This document shows, one piece after another, positions 59,100 through 64,000 of a stretch of 64,000 nucleotides of DNA. The notes under the pieces were generated by a model that did no database searches, was not told the DNA's origin, and was given only the letters and a program-made list of their open reading frames with translations. The position numbers were made by a program, and so were the translations under genes. Origin of the DNA: Bactrocera neohumeralis (Eukaryota > Arthropoda > Insecta > Diptera > Tephritidae). Location of the stretch: contig NC_065922.1 of assembly GCF_024586455.1 (NCBI RefSeq), positions 37,692,089-37,756,088 of the forward strand, written 5' to 3'. Each line of letters begins with the position of its first letter. Position 1 is the first letter of the stretch.

Positions 59100-59480
59100 G
59101 GACACAAAAAAAATTCGATGTATCGGTGTTAACCCAAAAAAGAACTCATGGACCAACTTTCCACCTTCAAATCGCTGCGATCTATTGACACGAATTGGTA
59201 CTACTGAAAAATTTCGACAACGCCAAGGGAAAATGGCTGTGGTCGAATCATGACGATTCGCCACAAACAGCGAAGAAGCCAGGATTGGCCGTACGTCGGT
59301 TTTGCTACATTTGTGTTTAGTGAAATCCCTGCGAATAATTTACCATAAGCTGCTGCCCTAATTCTTAATACGGATCTTTACTGACCCGAGCCGAAGTAAC
59401 TACTCCCTGTTCTTGTCGGTGACGATTTCTTTATTGGGGTAGAAACCGCTTACGCTGTTATTGGAGGATGGAGTCATGTG
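59100..59480 (+). mobile_element. Decayed mariner-family fragment
   Basis: Frames show LTRIGTTEKF, WSNHDDSPQTAKKPGLAVRR (the block after the first catalytic Asp in mariners) and a shifted VLLHLCL. No ends seen. Confidence 0.5.
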
Positions 59481-59544
59481 TAGAAAGAAATTCACGTAAG
59501 TGAAGAAAACTCTCCGAGTGTCATTAACTTGAGAGTGGCCAGTG

Positions 59545-59860
59545 ATTCTTTTACCTAGCAGTTCACAGCTTCCGGTATTAGACCAAGTATCCTATGGATA
59601 GTCAAAGAAGGCGAACAATCCCTCCCCAGGGTTGTGTGCTGGGTTTGAGACCCGCCACGTAAAAAACGCCCCCAGTGAAAATGAAACAACAGGCATGCAC
59701 CTGGAATGTCCGGTCCCTTAATTGGGAAGGTGCCGCTGCCCAGCTGGTTAATGTCCTCGTAAAAATAAAGGCTATCATCACCGCCGTCTAAGAAGTGAGA
59801 TGGACGAGACAAGAGCGAATGATTTCACTGATGAAAAAAAAACACTCAAGAGAAGCCAAA
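59545..59860 (+). mobile_element. 5' fragment of a non-LTR retrotransposon endonuclease
   Basis: Around 59695-59815 the frame reads TWNVRSLNWEGAAAQLVNVL, then KIKAIITAV, a stop, and EVRWTRQE. These are the first two motifs (N and E) of the APE-type endonuclease of LINEs such as RTE-like elements. The rest of the element is not recognisable downstream. Confidence 0.65.
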
Positions 59861-59869
59861 AGGAGCGAG

Positions 59870-61000
59870 AGAACGCGCCGCTCAACGCTTTTACTTAGGT
59901 ATACCAGTTACAGTGAAATATAGTCGATTATTATTAGTTATTTGACCTCCTATTGACGCTCAAGAGCATGTCAGCTGAAGGTCTGTGGATTCCAAAGGCT
60001 ACAATTTTGACAGTATACTCTAGGGTTCGGTTACTCACGATGGTAAAAAAAGCCACCTCTCGAATTTCACAAACATTTTGCCTCTTTGTTGGATACGTAA
60101 CGGTTAACAGAATTTGCAAAAAATATATAAATGACTTTTTCGAACTCATTTGTAACCTATTATATAAAATCACCTTTTTCATTGCTAATGAGTATTATGT
60201 ATTTCGTTTAACTTGTTTCCATGCGTAAATGCATATGAAGAAAGCAAAAAGGTGATGCGGAAAAGTGAAGTAATTAGACGCCACAGATCTGCATATAAGT
60301 ATATGTATGTATGTAAACCGACCTGCATTGTCAAGCGACTGCCACGTAGGAAAGATAATTACTTGTCACTTTTTATTTAGTTGCAACTTTCAAACGCTCT
60401 GATATTGTAGGCAAGTCGTTCTAGGAATAATACTAACTAATTCTGGCGCCGATTGCATCGACGTGGTTGGCGATTACATCTTAATTACTCATTTCATTAA
60501 CAGCACTCCATTTCGAGCCGCATGGGGTTCCTACAGAGTAGCTTAATGGCTTGTGTATATGCACAGACATTCATTTCTTCATATGTATGTATGTATGTCT
60601 ATCTATCCATAAACGCAAATATACAAAGCCTTTAACAGTTATTGAAAAATATGCCAACATAGCATAGCTCAGCATAGCATAGAAAATATGTGCGGTATTT
60701 TAGAAAAAACAGCAACAACAATAAAAACGTGCAATATCACTAATGTGCGATTATCAAACCAGTATTTGTTGCATGCTGCAATATGATACATTTAAAGTCA
60801 TTTATGAATTGCACACTCCGCATGACATATAAGAGCAAGCTGCTCTTAGCTCTTAGCGGCTTTGCCTAACACGTAGTTGTATATATTTGAATGCGAACGT
60901 GCATTGCCTGCAGATTTTCAGTAAGTTTTCTGGAAGCGTAGCTTAAATGCAAGGAATACGCGACGTGAGAGAAAGTCCTTTTTCTTAATATTAAAAATAA
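59870..61000. other. Non-coding stretch
   Basis: No gene seen; ATGTATGT runs near 60300 and 60580, and AGCATAGCTCAGCATAGCAT at 60660-60683. Confidence 0.45.
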
Positions 61001-61009
61001 AATGTGCAG

Positions 61010-61860
61010 CTTTCATACAAGAACTTGATTGCGATAGGTCAGTTTGTACGACAACTTTGTATGGCATATGGTATATAGCGGTCCAATATCGGTGGTTTCG
61101 ACCAGTGAGCAGCTTCCTAGGAAGAAACCTATAGAATTAAACTTAAATTATACCCAATATTGTCTTCCCTTCCAGAGAAGAATGGGACAAGTATACAGGA
61201 ATAAATATATATACGGATAGGTCCAAACTATGGTGTCTATTCAGCAAAAATAGATATCAGAATCGCCTTCCGACTACTACACCATTATAGTTTTTCCAAG
61301 CAGAGATCACAGCAATTAAAGAAAACCTTTTTGTTCTGACAAAAAATGTGCTCAGAACAAGAAATATGTATACATATACAAAGCAGCCTTGAAATCACTA
61401 AATTCTCCTAGGGTGACATCGCCGTTAGTGAAAGTATGTCATGATATCTTGCTAGATCTAGCAGCCTATATCAAGATAAACTTGCAATGGGTTCCAGAAC
61501 ACAGTGATATGCCTGGTAACAGTGAAGCAGATGCGCTAGACAGAGCAGACATCTCCCTACAGTAAAGAGAGTATAGAAGTATATGCCTCTGGCTACTTGT
61601 AGACATTTAGTCTAGAAACATATTATAAATATTGATAATTCTCGGTGGAGACAATTTTAAAACACGCTCAAAAAATTATAGATTTCAAAACCGTAAGACT
61701 CATATAAGCAGATAAATGGACAGACAGAGAGATAGATGGCCTCCTCTAAATCGACTCAGCTCGTCATGCAGATCATTTATGTATGTATTTTATAGGGTAT
61801 CCGACGTTTATTTCTGAGTCTTTCAAACTTCGTGATAAACTTACTTCGGAAATAGGTTTT
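61010..61860 (-). repeat. Family-B repeat split by a retrotransposon fragment
   Basis: Inverse-orientation blocks TTTCATACAAGAACTTGATT and TATAGCGGTCCAATATCGGT lie at 61010-61140. The opening blocks ATCGACTCAGCTCGTCATGC, ATTTTATAGGGT and CTTCGTGATAAACTTA lie at 61740-61855. Between them is the fragment 61165-61600. Confidence 0.6.
61165..61600 (+). mobile_element. RNase H fragment of a non-LTR retrotransposon
   Basis: Broken frames include INIYTDRSKL (catalytic Asp context), FFQAEITAIKENLFVLTKN, and LQWVPEHSDMPGNSEADALD (the His/Asp end of the domain). Antisense to the surrounding family-B repeat. Confidence 0.65.
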
Positions 61861-61869
61861 CGATTCTAT

Positions 61870-64000
61870 CTTTTGATTTTTTCCTTCACGAGACGTCAGA
61901 AAATCGTAGTAGTGTCAAATTGCAACCCAAAAGTTGACAATTATTATCGCTGAGAGCAAATTTACTCATTTAGAAAATCCTTCAAGTCAATAATATCACA
62001 AATCACTTCATTATCAATCTAAATTGTATGCACTACAAGGCTGACGTAGTGGGTTATATTACGCAGAAATAAATAAAGAACAGAAAATCTATGGATAAAA
62101 CAAGGACAGTTGCTACAAGACAATTTATTATGGTATGGTGTATTCATGTATGGGATTGTTATAGTGTGAATAGAGTGCACTTATGTCTCCGTTAATCTTT
62201 TGAAAACAGAATTGTGAATTTTTTTTTGAGACCAGTCAGTAGTATAGTTGATTTTAGATATAATTTCTACATAGATATATCATATAAGTATATGCACTTC
62301 AATTAAGGTTTTTAACCTTTTAGACAGAGTCTTCTTATCCTCCAGCTATTTTGACAAGCAAACTGTTACTACTTCCCATACAATATTTTACAGTTGTGCA
62401 TAAATTTTAACAAAAACGACGAGTACATTTGTATATCCATTTCTTATACTACTTTATGTTAGATGCCAAAGCGGCTACATAAACGGAAAGTGAATGAACG
62501 GCGATTGGAAACCGCAAAAAAATCGCTCATACAAATATTTGTGAATATGTAGTATATCCGCATATAAGGTATTCATTATATGTAGGTATATATACTATCT
62601 AGTTAAAAATTAGTCATGCTTTCATTCAGAGTATGCTATGAACGCAGACCACGGTTTTCCCTGAAGAAAGAGTCCAATTAATTTTTATAAAAAGGTCGAA
62701 AGCAATAGAAATTTTTTCAACTATTTTGAGCACACTTTGAAAGGAATGTGGTAACTTTTTGTGATTTTTGCTTTTCTTAGAAGTCTTATTATAGCGCAGA
62801 AACATTAAATCAATTAGTAGATAATTAAAAGTACTTGTAAAATTGACTAGTAACTAATGATAAGTAAAGTTCTAAGAAATACGCAACACCTTAAGATTCG
62901 AATGTGCTTGCAACACTTTTTGTAAGTATGTATATTTATATATGGTATATACATATGTACATATAACCTTGAAAGAAGTATATATATATTCGTTGCATTA
63001 AATATGTATAGTAAAGAAAAGTATTCTTCATGCCAACTAGAGAAAGAAATTGCAGTGGCAAGAGGAGGAAAATTGTATTTTAAGACCATGGATTAATACC
63101 AAAACACACCAGTTATGAGTGTACAAGTATTTACGGAAATATTGCGAGGATCTCACGCCCGCAGTATTCTGAAGAAAATGTCTACAAAATTTTAATGGTT
63201 GGTAGCTCGAGTAACACTTATCTGATTAGCCGAGAGTATAAATATGAACTGCAATAGAATTTTAGTTTCATAATCCGATATAGCTTTGATTTTGATATAA
63301 TTTATATAGATATGTATGTCCATAGAGGGGCTCAAAGTCTTGTTCTAAGTTTGGGGGCTATGTCGTGCTCAGTTCTTGTGGAGCCTTTGATCACAACTGA
63401 AAGGTAAAGCTGCAGAGAGGATACGATGTGTGGAGGATATGATGTGTGGCCGAGATATGAGCTTGATTCACAGCAATATTCCTTTAGACGTGTGAAAATG
63501 TAAAAGATAGCTTTCTCCAAATTAATGTCTAAAGGTACATCTTGTGAAACACAGAACAATGTCGTTGTTATATATCAGCTTTGAACTATTATTAATGTCA
63601 ATACCGAAGCGTTTCAGACTATAAATCGCTTTTATGATAACCTTATCCAAGAGAAATATTCTGATTTTATTTAGGAAGTAATAAAAAAGTTATATAAACC
63701 TCATGTCGCATTTAATTCAAGAAAAACTAAACATCCCTTTATATTGTGCACTGATCCCGGCATGCAAAACGAAGATGCGTCAAATAGTACAATTTGGTAG
63801 CGAAATGAGAAAGCTATTTAAATGTGTACTGTTCCTTTTCTAATTAAAGCAGAATTGCAGTTTTCCATATCCTTATTTTCTTCTTCTTTTGATAAAATTT
63901 CTTATCTATTTTATAGGACAGGAGCAATCGCTCAGTTGTCTTCTTTTAGCGTACTCTTGCTCAGCACAGCTCCCTTATAAGTAAGAAGCTTGTTTGGAAG
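61870..64000. other. AT-rich non-coding stretch
   Basis: No gene or confident element recognised to the end of the window. Confidence 0.45.

Overview
The window looks like nuclear DNA from a higher fly (Diptera, Cyclorrhapha), most likely a tephritid fruit fly. The reasons are its short phase-consistent introns with GTAAGT donors, AT-rich spacers full of ACATATGTATGTA runs, many decayed mariner copies, and many (TA)n/(GTCY)n repeats of the mini-me/DINE-1 type. Family names are from memory; no database was searched.

Protein-coding content is sparse. Two paralogous monocarboxylate-transporter-like genes (MFS, SLC16 type) lie on the + strand: a 5'-truncated one at 1-1642 and a complete six-exon one at 21817-26336. 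They share one intron position, the transporter signatures and two cysteine motifs in the large cytoplasmic loop, and differ by one intron. A third gene lies on the - strand at 31064-36146. It encodes a large, probably secreted, Gln/Pro/Thr-rich protein; its first exon was not found, and its reading frame appears to switch near the 3' end. Beside it, at 29784-30500 on the same strand, is a recently decayed gene with several stops and a frameshift. A weak Gln-rich reading frame behind a good TATA/Inr pair sits at 56.5-57.1 kb.

Most of the rest is transposon debris. There are at least eight decayed mariner/Tc1-type elements (several with readable terminal inverted repeats and TA duplications), a group of rosa-like mariners with internal deletions, one Tc1-like element split by a later insertion, four coding fragments of non-LTR retrotransposons plus isolated 3' tails, two TTAA-flanked piggyBac-like non-autonomous elements, a 141-bp hairpin MITE, and two mini-me/DINE-1-like repeat families (A and B) with about ten copies. 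Insertion order can be read directly: a rosa-like element at 9596-10465 and a mariner at 47958-48915 both sit in the TA tract of family-B repeats, a family-B repeat splits the Tc1-like element at 39.3-40.7 kb, and the hairpin MITE sits in a family-A repeat.

By region: 0-1.7 kb transporter gene; 2-21.7 kb repeats and possible 5' untranslated exons; 21.8-27.1 kb transporter gene with a retroelement in its second intron; 27.2-28.9 kb extreme T/A low-complexity tract followed by a 430-bp GC-rich island; 29.8-36.1 kb pseudogene and Gln-rich gene; 36.2-53.3 kb transposon-rich; 53.3-64 kb mostly non-coding with retroelement and mariner fragments. No RNA genes or CRISPR arrays were recognised.
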